Positions 49,879 to 62,900 of a stretch of DNA of 64,000 nucleotides are shown in pieces. Source of the DNA: Augochlora pura (lineage: Eukaryota; Arthropoda; Insecta; Hymenoptera; Halictidae); assembly GCF_028453695.1 (NCBI RefSeq), contig NC_135777.1:9103714-9167713 (forward strand). Direction: 5' to 3'. The notes below the pieces were generated by a model, which saw only the letters and a program-made list of their open reading frames with translations, made no database searches and was not told where the DNA came from. Positions within the stretch are counted from its first letter, which is position 1; the number at the start of each line of letters is the position of its first letter. The position numbers were made by a program, and so were the translations under genes.

Positions 49879-52559
49879 ATGATGTCGTTGTTGCGCAGTC
49901 TCGTCGTTTTGCAATTTTTCATGACCAATACTTATTTCATCGCCGCGTTTCGCAAAGAAAAAAAACATCCAGACATGGAACTTATGGGAGTGAGTTGCTT
50001 ATATTTCTTTTTTTGTGTTTATCTTCTTAATAATACTTTTATTTCATTAGCCAGACCTTATACAAAAATACGGGTACCCAATGGAAACTCATGAAGTCAT
50101 TACGGAGGATGGATACATTTTAGAAATTCATCGTATTCCCTATGGACGAAATAATAAGACAATCTCGAGGAGGCCACCGGTTCTGGTGCAGCACGGTTTG
50201 GCCGGAAGTTCCGCGGATTGGATTCTTTTAGGACCATCTAATTCATTAGGTAGTTAAATACTCGGATACGATAACATTTAATGTGTATTTTCATTTAGTA
50301 TTTTACGATTATTTGTAATTTAACAGCTAGATTGCGGATTATTGAATCAAATTAAAAAAATTATAGTTACACATAAAATAGTTATTGAACGAAACATTCA
50401 TCATTAATGCAATACATAAAACAATAAAATTATAAAAATGCTAATTTGACACTTTAATACTTGTACTGAATTATCAAGTAGAACTTTGCAATCAATTCTG
50501 AGTGTGTTTGTCGAAAAAATGATTATAAATGTAACAAATTATACACTTCCACAAAACGTTATTTCTAGTGTTACAAAGCTTTATTTATAGCTCATTCACT
50601 AGTCGCTAAAAGTTTCCTACAACAAATCTACAAAGTTATAATTCTATGTTACATTTCAAGCCTTTAGCGGTACCAAAAATTATTATTCTGCAATGGCGGA
50701 CTACCACACACTGTGGGGATGGCCTACTATTACAGCCATGAACAGACTCGATTTCACTTTGAAAGTGCCAAATAATTTGCAACTGATTTATTTTGCTATT
50801 TTTAGGATACTTGTTGGCCGATGCGGGATACGATGTATGGCTCGGGAACAACAGAGGCAACATTTATTCGAGGAACCATACGACGATCTCTTCGACCGAT
50901 CGCCGATTTTGGGATTTCAGGTATGCCACTCGCGCAGGTAGGAAGTTATTCGTGTCACATGTTTGTTCTGAATTCAATGTGGTTTTTCAGCTATCACGAA
51001 CTCGGCGTTCACGATCTTCCCTCCACGATTGATTACATACTCGGTCGGACCAAACATGACAGAGTTTTTTACATCGGCCACTCGCAGGGCACTACTCAAT
51101 TTTGGGTGATGATGTCGCAAAGACCCGAGTACAATGAGAAAATTGCTTTAATGGTCGGCCTTGCTCCTGTCGCTTTTACCGGGAATATGCGCGGGCCGAT
51201 TACAAAACTGGCTAAATTAACATACATGGGTGTGGTAAGTTGCACGTGAAATTTTTTTACGATTACGTAAAATGACCGTGACAATACCGTTTACATTTCA
51301 CTCATCCTTGAAACGCATTGGAGAAAGCATCGAACTTTTTCAAGAAATATGAATTGCCTTCAAGGACTTTTGCATGATCTACAATGATTTTAAGATGCCG
51401 AATATGTAAACATATTTGAGCACAAATTCTAAATTATATTTATTTATAAAGATGTATTTAAATTCATAATATGAACATCTTTTGGGCGATACATATATTA
51501 AATATATAGCTATCCTTCGTTTTCTTTTGTTTATTTATGTATTATTATATGTGTTTTCCTCTTTTTCTAGAGAATTGGTGAGAAATTCGGATATCCAGAA
51601 ATGCGTACACGTTCCAGTTGGGAAAAGTTCGTGGCGAATCTGTTTTGCAAAGAGCAAGTGCAATCGATCTCACCCTTCTTCTGCAGCAATTTCCTGTTTT
51701 TCGTGGCCGGTTTTAGCCAGTTGGACTTGAGTGCGGTAAAGCTGAATCTCGAATGAATTTTGCGATTGTTCGTCAGATAATTCTCGTAACAGCTTCTTTC
51801 ACTTTCAGGAGAATCTGACGGTAATTACTGGCCACATACCGGCTGGAGCTTCTTGGAAACAAGCAGTTCATTTCGGTCAGGGATATATACGAAAGGGTAA
51901 GAATGAAGAACGATGGAGCTTCGAAGCTGTGGAAAGTGATATGCTTTTTTTTAAGAAAAAAAAACGTGAATGAATGTTTCAGACCACTTTGCCCAGTTTG
52001 ATTACGATAGTAAAGAGAAGAATTATCGACTATATAATTCTTCGGTACCGCCAGAGTATGATTTGAGCAAAGTGGTTGCTCCAGTTGCACTTTTCAGTAG
52101 TGAACATGATTTATTATCGACGTCAAAGGTATCCATGAAAAATTGTAGGTGTGTGCAAATTATTAGATTGATATTTAATTGAATATGAAAAATCTACAAC
52201 TTCTTTCGTAAACGATATTCCGTTTGCAAATATTTGCAAATGGTAATAGTTTTCCTTTATTATAATTTCTTAATACTTTTGTAACAATCTAGCAAACTAT
52301 AAAAGGTAATATTAAGTTTAGTAATTTGCATGCTTCTGTAATATAATATAAAATTATAACAGTATAATTAATGGATATTACTGCTTTCCTTTAGGATGTC
52401 GATCTTCTTAAAAGGGAACTTAGTAATGTGGTGTTCCATGAAAAATTTTCTACGCAAACGATTAATCATTATGATTTTCTGTGGGGAAAATCTTCGGTAA
52501 AATTCATATATGAGCCTATAATGAAATTATTAACGGTTTATAAGAGAAATCGTACTTAA
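49879..52559 (+). CDS. Acid lipase of the lysosomal/gastric lipase family (lipase 3-like)
   Basis: Secreted or lysosomal alpha/beta-hydrolase cleaving triacylglycerols or sterol esters. Eight exons (49879-49989, 50051-50249, 50806-50920, 50991-51234, 51571-51735, 51809-51896, 51983-52128, 52395-52559) give 410 residues, the family's usual length. A signal peptide (MMSLLRSLVVLQFFMTNTYF) starts at the first of two adjacent ATGs. The lid-free N-terminal block reads PDLIQKYGYPMETHEVITED, then the oxyanion-region HGLAGSSADW, the family signature YDVWLGNNRGN, nucleophile GHSQG (Ser about 173), Asp in SSEHDLLS and His in NHYDFLWG, so the catalytic triad is complete. Physiological substrate is not predictable from sequence. 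Insects usually carry several tandem paralogs; none is seen alongside here. AATAAA at 52724 is a likely polyadenylation signal. Confidence 0.93.
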
Positions 52560-52723
52560 TAAGAGTAAAGTGAATGTGATATAAATTAACCATAATAAAT
52601 AGAATTAAATAGAAATATAAGTAACAATTTTCTGGTAAAGAATTGTGTATATGGGTGTAAAGTTACTTTAGTGCAGCTTTTAAAAATTTACATTTCTAGA
52701 ATTTTTTTAAATATTTTATTATA

Positions 52724-52729
52724 AATAAA
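52724..52729 (+). terminator. Lipase polyadenylation signal
   Basis: AATAAA in an AT-rich context about 165 bases past the lipase stop codon. Confidence 0.55.
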
Positions 52730-54597
52730 ACGCACTACACAAAGTCCTGTTTTCGTTTCAATTATAAGATTAACTTTCAGTTACTAACCGATACGTATTG
52801 GATATTATTACGTGAAATTAATAACTACAGTGTTGCACAATTAGTTTTCAGCCAGGAAGATATCAACGTGTTGGAAAACTAAGTTTCGAATAACAAAGCA
52901 AACATTGCTTTTAAATTCACTTCATATATGTAAATGATAACAAGCATTTCTCTTTCTTACTTTGAGCGCTAACAGTAGAATATTTAAATAACATAGTTTT
53001 CATTTTATAATGTATTCCATAGTCTTTACTTGCAATAAATGCTATTTTCATTAATATATTTTTAAATATACTCTTGGAACTGCCGTTTGGAACATACTTT
53101 CTGACACACGAAAAATATATTTTTTCAATTCACCATGAAGAAATAATAAAAACATAAATGATTTCAGTGAACGAAAGTAAGAGCAAAAATTTCTTAATTT
53201 AGCTTTGATGAATAATAAAATAACATTTTCATTTTGATTGTACTATATCATAAAATAATCATGTTATATTATACGTATAAAGTACTGAAAGTCATTATAT
53301 TCTTTGATATGAATTCATTAAAATGAAGTATAATAACATTCGTGTCTATGTACATGCATAAATATATATACATTTAGTATACAGGGCGAGGCACTTAAAT
53401 AAAAGTATATATGTAATTAATACATAATGTATCTCTACAATCTTAATTATTTGTTATAATAGCGTAAATTAAATAATTTTATACTCTTTTAAGTTTCCAT
53501 TGATATGTTTTTGTTTTTACAAAAATCTATGGAACAAGTATGTAAAAATATATTTTATTTATTGATGTCCAAGCAAAATCAGATATTCTTCAAAAGACAA
53601 ATGATAACATGGGGATTATCATTACATGCGACTATAAGAGCGTGGTAACCATTATTTTATTATACTTAAATAATAAAAATAAAATTATATTAATTTACTT
53701 TTTTATTCCAATATCAAAGTTGTAAACTAAAATGATAGTTTTATTTTACGTATAATATATTACAGGTAACACAAAAGGTATCAACTGATTTTGTTAATTG
53801 AATCAAAATGTCTCACTCTGCATAATATAGTATACATATCCGACATGTAACAATTCAAAAATAATTACTAACTTTCTATAAAACGTTTTTATATCATGTG
53901 TTTTGGCAATTTTATTTTCGTGTGTGTCCTTATTCTAAATTCCTTTCGAATTTATCCTAAGTTCATGTCAAATCTCATAACTCTCTAGTTCTTTTATATA
54001 TCAAGACTTTTAACAGTTTTCTATATTTATAATAATCACAGGAACGAACAACTGTCAGCAGTAAACAATTTTGTTAGAGTATTAACACTTATAAAGTAAC
54101 TTAATGTATTCGATTGTTTAAATTGCACAAAATTAGATGCTTTCTGTAATTATTTCTTATAAAATTATTTGCCAAATATTGTAACTTCTTTTATAATGTG
54201 TAAACCATTAACATTTGGAATTCCTAATGGGTACAAAATGGTATGGTAGTGGAAGACATTTATTCTATTTTATTACAATGTAAATATTTTGTAAAAAATT
54301 GTTGAATATATTCTATGATGTTTCATTTAATCTGTAATAACTTTGGATTAAATTTTAAGGAAAAACATTTTCTCATTTTGTGCAATTTTTGCTTCGTAGT
54401 CATAATTTATTTTTATTTTAACAATACAGAAGAATGTCCTGCACCAAAATTGTTTACTGTGTAACTTTCACGTTCTTGGAGCACGTAACTCATGAACAAA
54501 ATTATTTGAAAAAATTTATAATGCTATAATGTGATGTGATTAAAATTCTTTGTAATATACATTGTGATCAACATTTCTCTTTTAAAAGTGTTGAGTA

Positions 54598-54663
54598 ATA
54601 CGTATATATAAGTATATATATTTGTTATTAATATATATACATACATATATATTTATATATTAT
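54598..54663. repeat. TA-rich low-complexity run
   Basis: Interrupted TATATA tracts with no internal unit structure. Confidence 0.7.
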
Positions 54664-55219
54664 AGATTCAAACAGTCTGTATAAAAAAAAGAAAAGAAAT
54701 GTAGAAAAAAATTAGTTCTTTTAGAAATATACGTACGTTTTCTGTATTCTTTTAAAACGTAATTAATCTATAATATACAGTGTTCTTCTTAAATAGATAT
54801 TAGTTTGTTAGAAATATATTGTTGCTATTGTTTTCAGTGAATACGTTCATGCAAGCGATATAATAGGATCGTATAATGCTTGTAAGTATTTAATAGAACG
54901 ACTGCATAACGGAATGACATATTATCTACGAGATTAATCGAGCAGTCAGGTACATTTTCCATTTTAATTCATTTCTCATCTAAAAATAGCTGAAAATAAT
55001 ACCCATTAATACGTTTACTTGCAGCACCATGTGAAAGAAGAGTCAATATGATCGTATAATACGTGGCGCAAATTAAGTACTTTTTTCTTTCAATACTTAA
55101 TATAAGGATTCTGTAAACTTTAATGTTGTTACACGTTTTCAAATCTCTTGCAATCTACAAAATTTATATTAACTATTGATTAGAGGCAATTTTGTAATAT
55201 TAAACAAGCCTTATTTAGC

Positions 55220-55624
55220 TTAATTTAATGGAAGGCAAAACATTTGCTTCAAGAGTCCTTTCTTTGGACTTTCATCTTCCTCATCATCGTAATTGTGTTG
55301 ATCATAGTTGCTAATGATCTCATTGTTATTGCTAGAGCCGTAAGTAACATCAGTGATACTTAGAGAACTGGAGCATATCGGACTTTCGTATCGGAATGGA
55401 AAAGGTGGCGATAACCGATATTCGTTATAATTATTGTCGTTCTCATTCTCTTCGGAGTACGTCATTAAAAAAACGTTGTTATGATAACCTCGATTTCTTG
55501 AACTGATGTTCAATAGAGGATCAATACGGAGCATCGCAAGTTTGTCTTGTAATTCATACATGTAACACGGCTGCAATTGCTGTTGATATTGATTGTGTCG
55601 TTGCACAATAACGAGCGGTTCTTG
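55220..55624 (-). CDS. Candidate stop-codon readthrough extension of aPKC
   Basis: Directly after the aPKC UGA (55625-55627) the same reading frame stays open for 134 sense codons to a TAA at 55220-55222. The UGA is followed by C, the nucleotide that most favours readthrough in animals. The base composition of this segment is clearly richer in GC than the 3' DNA beyond it. The predicted tail is rich in Asn, Gln, Tyr and acidic residues. It begins QEPLVIVQRHNQYQQQL, has a DDEEDESPKKG patch, and ends KQMFCLPLN. No homologous domain is recognised. Alternatives are an internally initiated small ORF or a chance open frame. Translation is unproven. Confidence 0.5.
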   Translation of the reverse strand, partial: QEPLVIVQRHNQYQQQLQPCYMYELQDKLAMLRIDPLLNISSRNRGYHNNVFLMTYSEENENDNNYNEYRLSPPFPFRYESPICSSSLSITDVTYGSSNNNEIISNYDQHNYDDEEDESPKKGLLKQMFCLPLN

Positions 55625-58600
55625 TCACACGCAGTCTTCGAGAGACATGAGTAACGGATTCACATATTCGAAGCCTTCGAATTCACTCTGATCAATTTTA
55701 TCGATCACCCTCCTGGAACATATAAATCTCTGTCAGTAATATTCTGTTAAGATGTCTCAATAAATAACTTGGAATTAAAAACTCACGGATCATCTGGAGT
55801 TAAATGAACAGGTTCATCCGTAAACTCTGGTGGGAAGTTGGCTAGATCGCGATCAGAATCTAGACGTGGTTTGTAAGGTGGTGTAACTTGCTTTTGTTCC
55901 AACTGTAAACGAAATAAACTATGAACATACGAAATACTTTGAACGTTAACATTATATGTACTTGTTCCGTATTTTCTAATCATTACCATTTCCCAATCTA
56001 TTGCTTTGAAGAATGGATGCGCAACTATATCAAGGAAAGCTGCTGGCCTTTTACCACAGCCCAGTCTTCTAACGGGATCTTTACAAAGGAAACCTTTAAG
56101 AACAGAAGCTGCTTTAACTGATAACGACCTAGGTATACGAATGGTTTTCTCTAAAATCACTTGGAATAAATAGTCTTCAGTGTTCTGATCGGGATTTTCC
56201 GACGCGCCCGCAACATCAAACGGGCTACGGCCTGCAAGCATTTCATACAAAAGTACACCAAGTGCCCACCAATCTACAGAGAAGCTATAATCATCACCCT
56301 GTAATATTTCGGGTGCGATATAGTTTGGGGTGCCGCAAAATGTGGAAGTTGTGTCACCCTCTCGGACGCCTTCTTTACACATTCCGTAATCAGTTAATTT
56401 AACGTGTCCTTCATGATCAAGTAGTACATTGTCCAACTTCAAGTCTCTGTATATTATACCTGCAAATAAAAATTATAGTAATACAACATTTTGAAACAGT
56501 TTCCTGTTAAAATTATATATAGTACTACAAATGTAGTTAACACACAGAAAGTATGTTTCCCATAATTTACTGAATATTCTGCACTGAATTCTAATCTTCC
56601 TGTTAACTACGTAACTATCGTTCTGCAAATATTTACCTTTCTCGTGTAAAAAGTTTAAGGCGAGGCTAATCTCAGCTGCGTAGAACCGAGCGTGTTCTTC
56701 CGGAAGACGACGTTGTCTTTGCATGTGGAACATAAGATCACCACCCCGTACAAACTCGATCACGAAGAATAATCGCGAGGGGGTCTGAAAGCATGAGTGC
56801 AGCCCCACAAGAAAAGGGTGATTTGAGGCAGTTTCGAAGACGTGTTTCTCCGTTTGAACCCAATCGATATCCTCATCATCGGTCACCAAGGCTTTCTTAA
56901 TCACTTTCATCGCGTAGATCCTCTTTGTACGCTTCAGTTCCACCATCAAAACTTTCGCGTAGGAACCACGACCGATTACCTTAATCAGTTCGAAATCATT
57001 GAGTGAGTATTGCCTCTGCATATCATTCGAGTTGTCTGCATCATTTAGCGTATCCAGCGGCAATTCCTCCCTCTCTTCGCTTCCAGTTCCTGCAATCGTA
57101 TACAGTCATATAATTGTCTGGCTAACTCAGATTTTTAAGGAGATGTACACCTATTCTTCGTAAAAGTTGAAACTGTACTTACTGATACAGTCAATACTAG
57201 TCCTAGCAAAAAGTATTCAATCGAACGAGTTGACATTGTTTATACGGGAATTATTTAGATATATTTTAAACGTATATAATGTATACATACATATTGTGTC
57301 GTGTATTGTATACATAATCAGTTATACGTATATTAAAGGAGTAGATACAAAGATTTTGTCATATCGTGAGGAACATGTAGATAAACGATTAATATCTTTA
57401 CCTATTTACAAACTATGAGATAATGAAGTATTCACAGGAGAAACGTGAAAATCTCAACGAAATGTATAAACTATATCCGAAAGTGTGAGAACAGGTTTAA
57501 TTTTCTCGATCAGAGGAGTCACAAAATTTTAAAGATGATTTAGTATTTTCACTAATCGCTGCTTTACTTCTTTATTCCGTATTTCACTAATAACTGAAGC
57601 TATTTATTTTAACATTAATATTCTACTTGATGGTAGACAACTCTCTTATTCTGCTTCTTTCGCTATTGCTTTGACCAAATACTTTTTAAATCGGGAATAG
57701 TATCTGATGTACTTATTACATGTTCATTTCAATAAAGTTCGTAGATTTTTTCATAAAAAATATCACAAGTAATAAATATTAGGAACTAAATATAATTTGC
57801 GATCGGTTTTACAGACTCTCAGTTCTCAGCATTGTGCAGAGGGCTCCCTACTGTGACCAATTCTAAAAACCGATTTTTTTACATTCCTTTACAGTTTTAT
57901 CATTTAAAAACATATATTTGGAAAACAGCAATTTACTATACTTTTGAAACGGAATGCATTCCATACACCTCGCTTACAAAAGTCAAAAGCTAGTTCTTAA
58001 ACAGTATCATACAGAAAAATCCTTTTGATTTATTGGTTGCATAATACTGCAGCAGTCGATTGCCGCGTCATTGCTTTAACCTTATGAATATCTCTACTTG
58101 AAAAAATACTGCATACTTTTCAAATAGACGTTGAGAAATCTATGGAATTTGGAATTGATGTGTTTTATAGTTTTCCTGAAAAATGTTTCCGAAACTCTTT
58201 TACCGTCACTGTAGAGAGCCCCCTCAAAGACGTTCTTACGATTTCGTGAGTGCTCCTCGATGATCGGCGAGTCCGAGATCTCATCTTCGACATGAGGTAC
58301 GTTACTGCATTGAACGACATCCATCAATTGTTGATCGCCGTTCCTGTCGATCGCCTGCGCCTCTATACTTGGTATCTGTTGTTGCTGCTGCTGCGCGCTC
58401 AAGCATGACTTCCTCACCACTTTGTGACATTTCTTGTGGACCAGCAGTTTGCATTGGATGCACTTGAACCCCTGTCGACCTAGTCCCCAAATCCGATCCT
58501 GGCAGAACGCGCAAAACGCTCGCTGCGGAAGTTAAACAAAGAGAGCAAGTTATACGGACCCAATTGACGCGTTTTTCTTATGAAGCCCTCAGAACGAGAG

Positions 58601-59999
58601 TAGTGTAAGTCAAGGAGAGTCGTCTAAGTCTAATTACAATTACTGACTTAATTCTACCCTCCTCTTCATCTTCTTTTTCTCTTCCGCTCCGACTCTCTCC
58701 TTTATCCATTACTTCTTTAATTACCCCCGACCCTCTTCCGCGAATTCTACGCGTCTTTCCTCTTCTTTCTCCCGAAGTATCTTCCCCTCTTCATCACCCT
58801 CAATCTAAACGCAACAACCCCTATCGCACCTCTCTTACCCCTGTCTCTCCTCAAACACTCAGGAAGCTTCCTCTATATAGGGTGAGTTACCTAAGACTGT
58901 TATCTACAAATAACTCTGATGTTTTTAATAGCATGAGAAATTTTCCGAGGGCAAGAAATTTCTCTTTTTTTAGAACAGCAAGCATTGTAACATAGAGGAT
59001 TTTCTCAGAGGCATATGTCTCTGCATCATTTCTCTACAGTGTTAAACTATTTTTCATTCAAAATCATTAATTTAGGAAAATTTTAATTTTCACTTCGCAA
59101 AATGACGTTAATATTCCAGAAATTATCATTATCTGCTTGTTGTTACATTATTAAAATTATTAAAAGAAGGAATACATTTTTATTTAACTTCTGTTTTGCA
59201 TAATTTAGGTAAAAAATTTCTGTTTTGAATAAAAATCCATAAACTATTTGGTTGTTGCAGAAGTAATTTAACTTTTTTTGTAAACTATCTACTTAGAAAA
59301 CCGAAATTACCTTTGCAAAAATATATTTTATACGAATAAACAAATTGCGGAAAATATAATAACCGAGAAAAAATCCTCGTTATCACAATAGCTGCTACAA
59401 GAGAACCCATTTTCTAGAAAACTATCGAGCACGTAACTAAAATCAACAGAGATACACTTCAGGTTCCAGTGTTAAGTAGCACACTCTATATGTGTATTAA
59501 CCCTTCCTGTCCTCCTCGCTCTTATCCATCCCCCGTCCAAGTGAAAATCGACTTACACCGCCCTCATTACCCCTCGGCTGGAGCGAAAAAGAGACCGGGC
59601 AGGTACTAAGACCGTTAAATACAGAATAATTCCCGGCGACCACTAGCCAGCAAGTTCCTTTTATCAGGAATTAAATCTATCCGACCCAGAAGGTCGCTTC
59701 GAGAAATGGCGGTGTGTAACAGGTAACAGTGTGTTCGTAACCACAATGGAAAAAGATGGTGTGAAATTATATTCGAGAGCAGCGAGAAGCGTGGGCGGAT
59801 GGTGTATCCGGAGGGTGTACAGAGGTGTAGGCGATAGATAGGGCTGTGTGGAAGCGATTTGGTGATGGAGGGATGGGGTTGGGCCAGTAATTGAATGAGT
59901 ATATGATGCTTACCCGATTGAAACGTTTCGCTTGAAATATATGACCATTCACTCGGTACAGCTTCCTCCATCTACGTGCGCCGCGTCTGTAGATGCTTC
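55625..59999 (-). CDS. aPKC: Atypical protein kinase C, pseudosubstrate to C-terminus (5' part outside window)
   Basis: Cell-polarity Ser/Thr kinase working with Par-6, Par-3 and Cdc42. Six exons are seen (59914-59999, 58204-58522, 56637-57089, 55987-56459, 55787-55902, 55625-55712), about 511 codons. Pseudosubstrate SIYRRGARRWRKLYR leads into a C1 zinc finger (AFCAFCQDRIWGLGRQGFKC). A hinge with six glutamines follows, then the kinase: IGRGSYAKVLMV, AMKVIKK, YRDLKLDN, the aPKC-type DYG, activation loop TTSTFCGTPNYIAPE, turn motif LTPDD, hydrophobic motif FEGFEY with the usual acidic residue in place of a phosphosite, and the PDZ-binding end SLEDCV. The first exon acceptor (phase 1) fits the canonical upstream codon for Arg in EDRSIYRR. 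The PB1 exons lie beyond the window. An 84-base intron between 55987 and 55902 has no in-frame stop. The intron at 57090-58203 shows nothing else; that at 58523-59913 holds a repeat. Confidence 0.96.
58872..59493. repeat. Inverted-repeat element inside an aPKC intron
   Basis: The left end CTCTATATAGGGTGAGTTAC and the reverse complement of the right end (CACATATAGAGTGTGCTAC) match at about three quarters of positions. Similarity continues inward through ACTG...CTCTG..G.TTTTA. No coding capacity. It resembles dispersed AGGGTGA-type insect repeats. Confidence 0.5.
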
Positions 60000-62900
60000 C
60001 TTTGGAAAATGAAAAAACATAAATATCACAAACGAACAAAGAAGAATCCTGTCTTCAATGTCTGCGGGCGGTGTTCCTCGTTCCGAAATTATACGTTAGA
60101 TGACCGTGTTAATACTCCCTATTGAGTTTATTCTACGACACGAACGCGCGCGAGTGCCAACGATCTCGCCGGCCTCGAGAGAGATCGTGTGCACGAAAAT
60201 TCGCATGCCTTTAATTAGTTCTATTTACGATCCTCTCGGTGCAAGCACGATAAGGAGAACGCGCCGCGGGATGCTGGGGGACAAAAGACGAACGTCCATT
60301 GGAATACCGCACCGAAAGAATTGCCACAGATCTGTGATTCGGCTGAGTAGCTCCATGGTGAGACACATTTATACTATTGAACATAATTGTGGCAAAGGAC
60401 GAGACAACCGAGCCGACGAATTTGTAAATACGACAAAAACATCTCCGACTGCGCACGGTCCCGCGGTATTCAAATGGATTAAATCGGTCGTGGCTGTCAG
60501 CAAGGTGCGATCGAACGACATCAGTGTAACGGTGCTGGCTCTTCCTGCTGATACGGATCATACGTACATGATGAAAATTAAACGGAAAGAAAACAAAATG
60601 CATCGAGAAAAGTCGGTGTGCACCATGAGAAATTGATCGGAATGAAATCTCTTGATGCGGCAATAATCGGTCGAACAGAAAGAAACAAGCGTCGATCAAC
60701 GAAAAAACGAATACACCAAAGACGATATCTTAATCATTTACAGTATACGTGAATCGATCAGCCAGACTTATTATTCGTATGTACACTCCTCATGGGAAAC
60801 TTAAAAACGAACGTATCACTAATCATATAACTCGCTGGCTAGTATATTCGTATTGGGAGAATGCTGAGCGAGTGCGTAGTATGTTCAAGAAACTTCGACT
60901 ATTGTTGCGACGAAAAACTCACTGTCTTCTCCCTGACAGGGCATTCCAGGTGCAGGCGGGACGTTAGGAAAAACTGGAACAGAAACGGACAATTTTCTTC
61001 AATGGAGAACCATTTTTGCAATAGCGTTCGCTATAACTCTACGGATACGTTCAAACAGAACTTAACGATATCTGAATTCATGGAAAATAGTGAATGGTTC
61101 GACTTAGAACTGATTAGACGGTCTGTGATCATAATTATGAAACTGCGAATTTTCTTTTCAACTTGTAACTTTCAAAACTTGTTTCGATATAACAGATATC
61201 GCATGAACTTCTGCAATCAAGTAATTACAGAACAAAATATTTACGTTCAGTGTGTATACAAACGTTTTGCGAACGATACAGCAAAAGACATCATAGAACT
61301 GTGTGACATCATTATGTTACTATAGCTTAGTGCGGTACTTGATTGTTTCATTTGTTTTTATCAATCGCACACCTTCACATTTTTGCAATAAAACTGCAGC
61401 CATTCTGCAGCCATTCTGCAGCCTGTGTGCCCACGGTTAAAATGGGGAAAGGTTCTGTGAATGCTACGAATTTATGTGTAAATCAACTGTATACGCGCGA
61501 GTGTCTAGTTTAACTGACAAAATATTTCTCCTAATATATTTCGTCAATTCAAAAATGCTGTTTGATACAATTTTTCAACCCCTTGATGCCGGCCGTCATA
61601 TTCGATGCGGACCCTGCATTTATCATATGTCGCAGATATCAGTGAGAGATAATGGTCTCACTCTTCACGTACAATATTTTTATGCGAATATTGTCCGACG
61701 TAAAAGTATTGCTTTTTGCATTGATGTCGATCAAAAGAATGTTGCGATTTAAAATCGTATCGAGTTGTATAGGAAAATGTAGCTTCCAGTATGAATCTCG
61801 ATTACTGCTATGCAACAATCACTTGTACCATAACCGGCATAGCATTTGCTTTTACGTTACTTATCCTCAATCGTCAAGGGGTTAAATGGTATATCTAATT
61901 TGATTGTAGTTTACCTTGGTTGATCGAAAACTCAGTTTACGAGGCACGGAAAAGAATAGCTCATGAATATTCAATCATGCAAAGTCATGCAGAAACATGC
62001 AAATCCATACAGCCACTAATTTCTCATTTTTTTTATCATCAACAGCCTCAAATCATACACTCTGATTGTCCGCTTGAACATCCACTCGGGAAAGTTATTC
62101 CCGCTCGCAAGATCCGCCCATTTGTAATTCATACTTGAAAGGCGCACTCGGGACCGGTTTCCCGATGCTGCGAATCGAAATTTCGAGGGATTAATCTTAA
62201 ACGTTAGATGGAAATAGTGACGGATACTAACAGAGATCGTGTATCACCGACAACGTCATCATAACGACGCGGTGTCCTCGTCAGCACAGCAAAGACAACG
62301 ATCGGCAACTATCGAAGATAGAATCGCGCACCGGAAACGTGTCCAACACACACGGTCTAACAAATTTTTCGTTTCTGTTGAACAGTTTTTTGTTACATAT
62401 CTGTCTAGGTCGCTGCCTAGCCGTTATAGGTATATCCTATACTGTCACTTTTATTCAGTGACTTGATCATTAAATGCTGCCCGATAACGAGTAACATTGA
62501 ATTGAAACGATGTGATCGCGTTATCGCTTATCGTCGAGGAGCCTCCGCGGGCACGGATAGGTGCAGTGTTGTTACCAATCTACGGCTTTAACATCTCGCT
62601 CGCGGTCGAATAATCGATCGAAACTATCGACGAAACCTGACACAAAATTAAAGAAATCACCCCACTCTGTTTGACAGTATCTTATCAACATTGATGAGCT
62701 TTCGGGTATATAATTGAATCGTCGAAGATTAGAAAATATTTCGGTTCGTTGGTTAAACGAGATGCCTTATTACGCGATTTGTTGTTTCAATAATATTATT
62801 GATATTTCGATTGCAACATCATTTTCTACATCCACGGACATTGTGCTAAAAACGATTTCACGACAAGTCTGCGCTTTTAACAATCGATATGTACTAACAC

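Larger units (their letters stand above)
52560..55219. other. Tail-to-tail intergenic stretch lipase / aPKC
   Basis: Extremely AT-rich with no open frame worth annotating. It probably contains a long aPKC 3' UTR. A short AGGGCGAGGCACTTAA segment at 53383-53398 resembles the termini of dispersed insect repeats. A TA-rich low-complexity run lies at 54598-54663. Confidence 0.5.

Noticed and set aside
60100..60636. 178-codon plus-strand open frame, including an SSIYDPLGAST stretch
   Set aside because: The DPLG words recall BEL/Pao retrotransposons, but none of the expected flanking protease or reverse transcriptase motifs follow. An equally long frame exists on the opposite strand, so base composition explains both.
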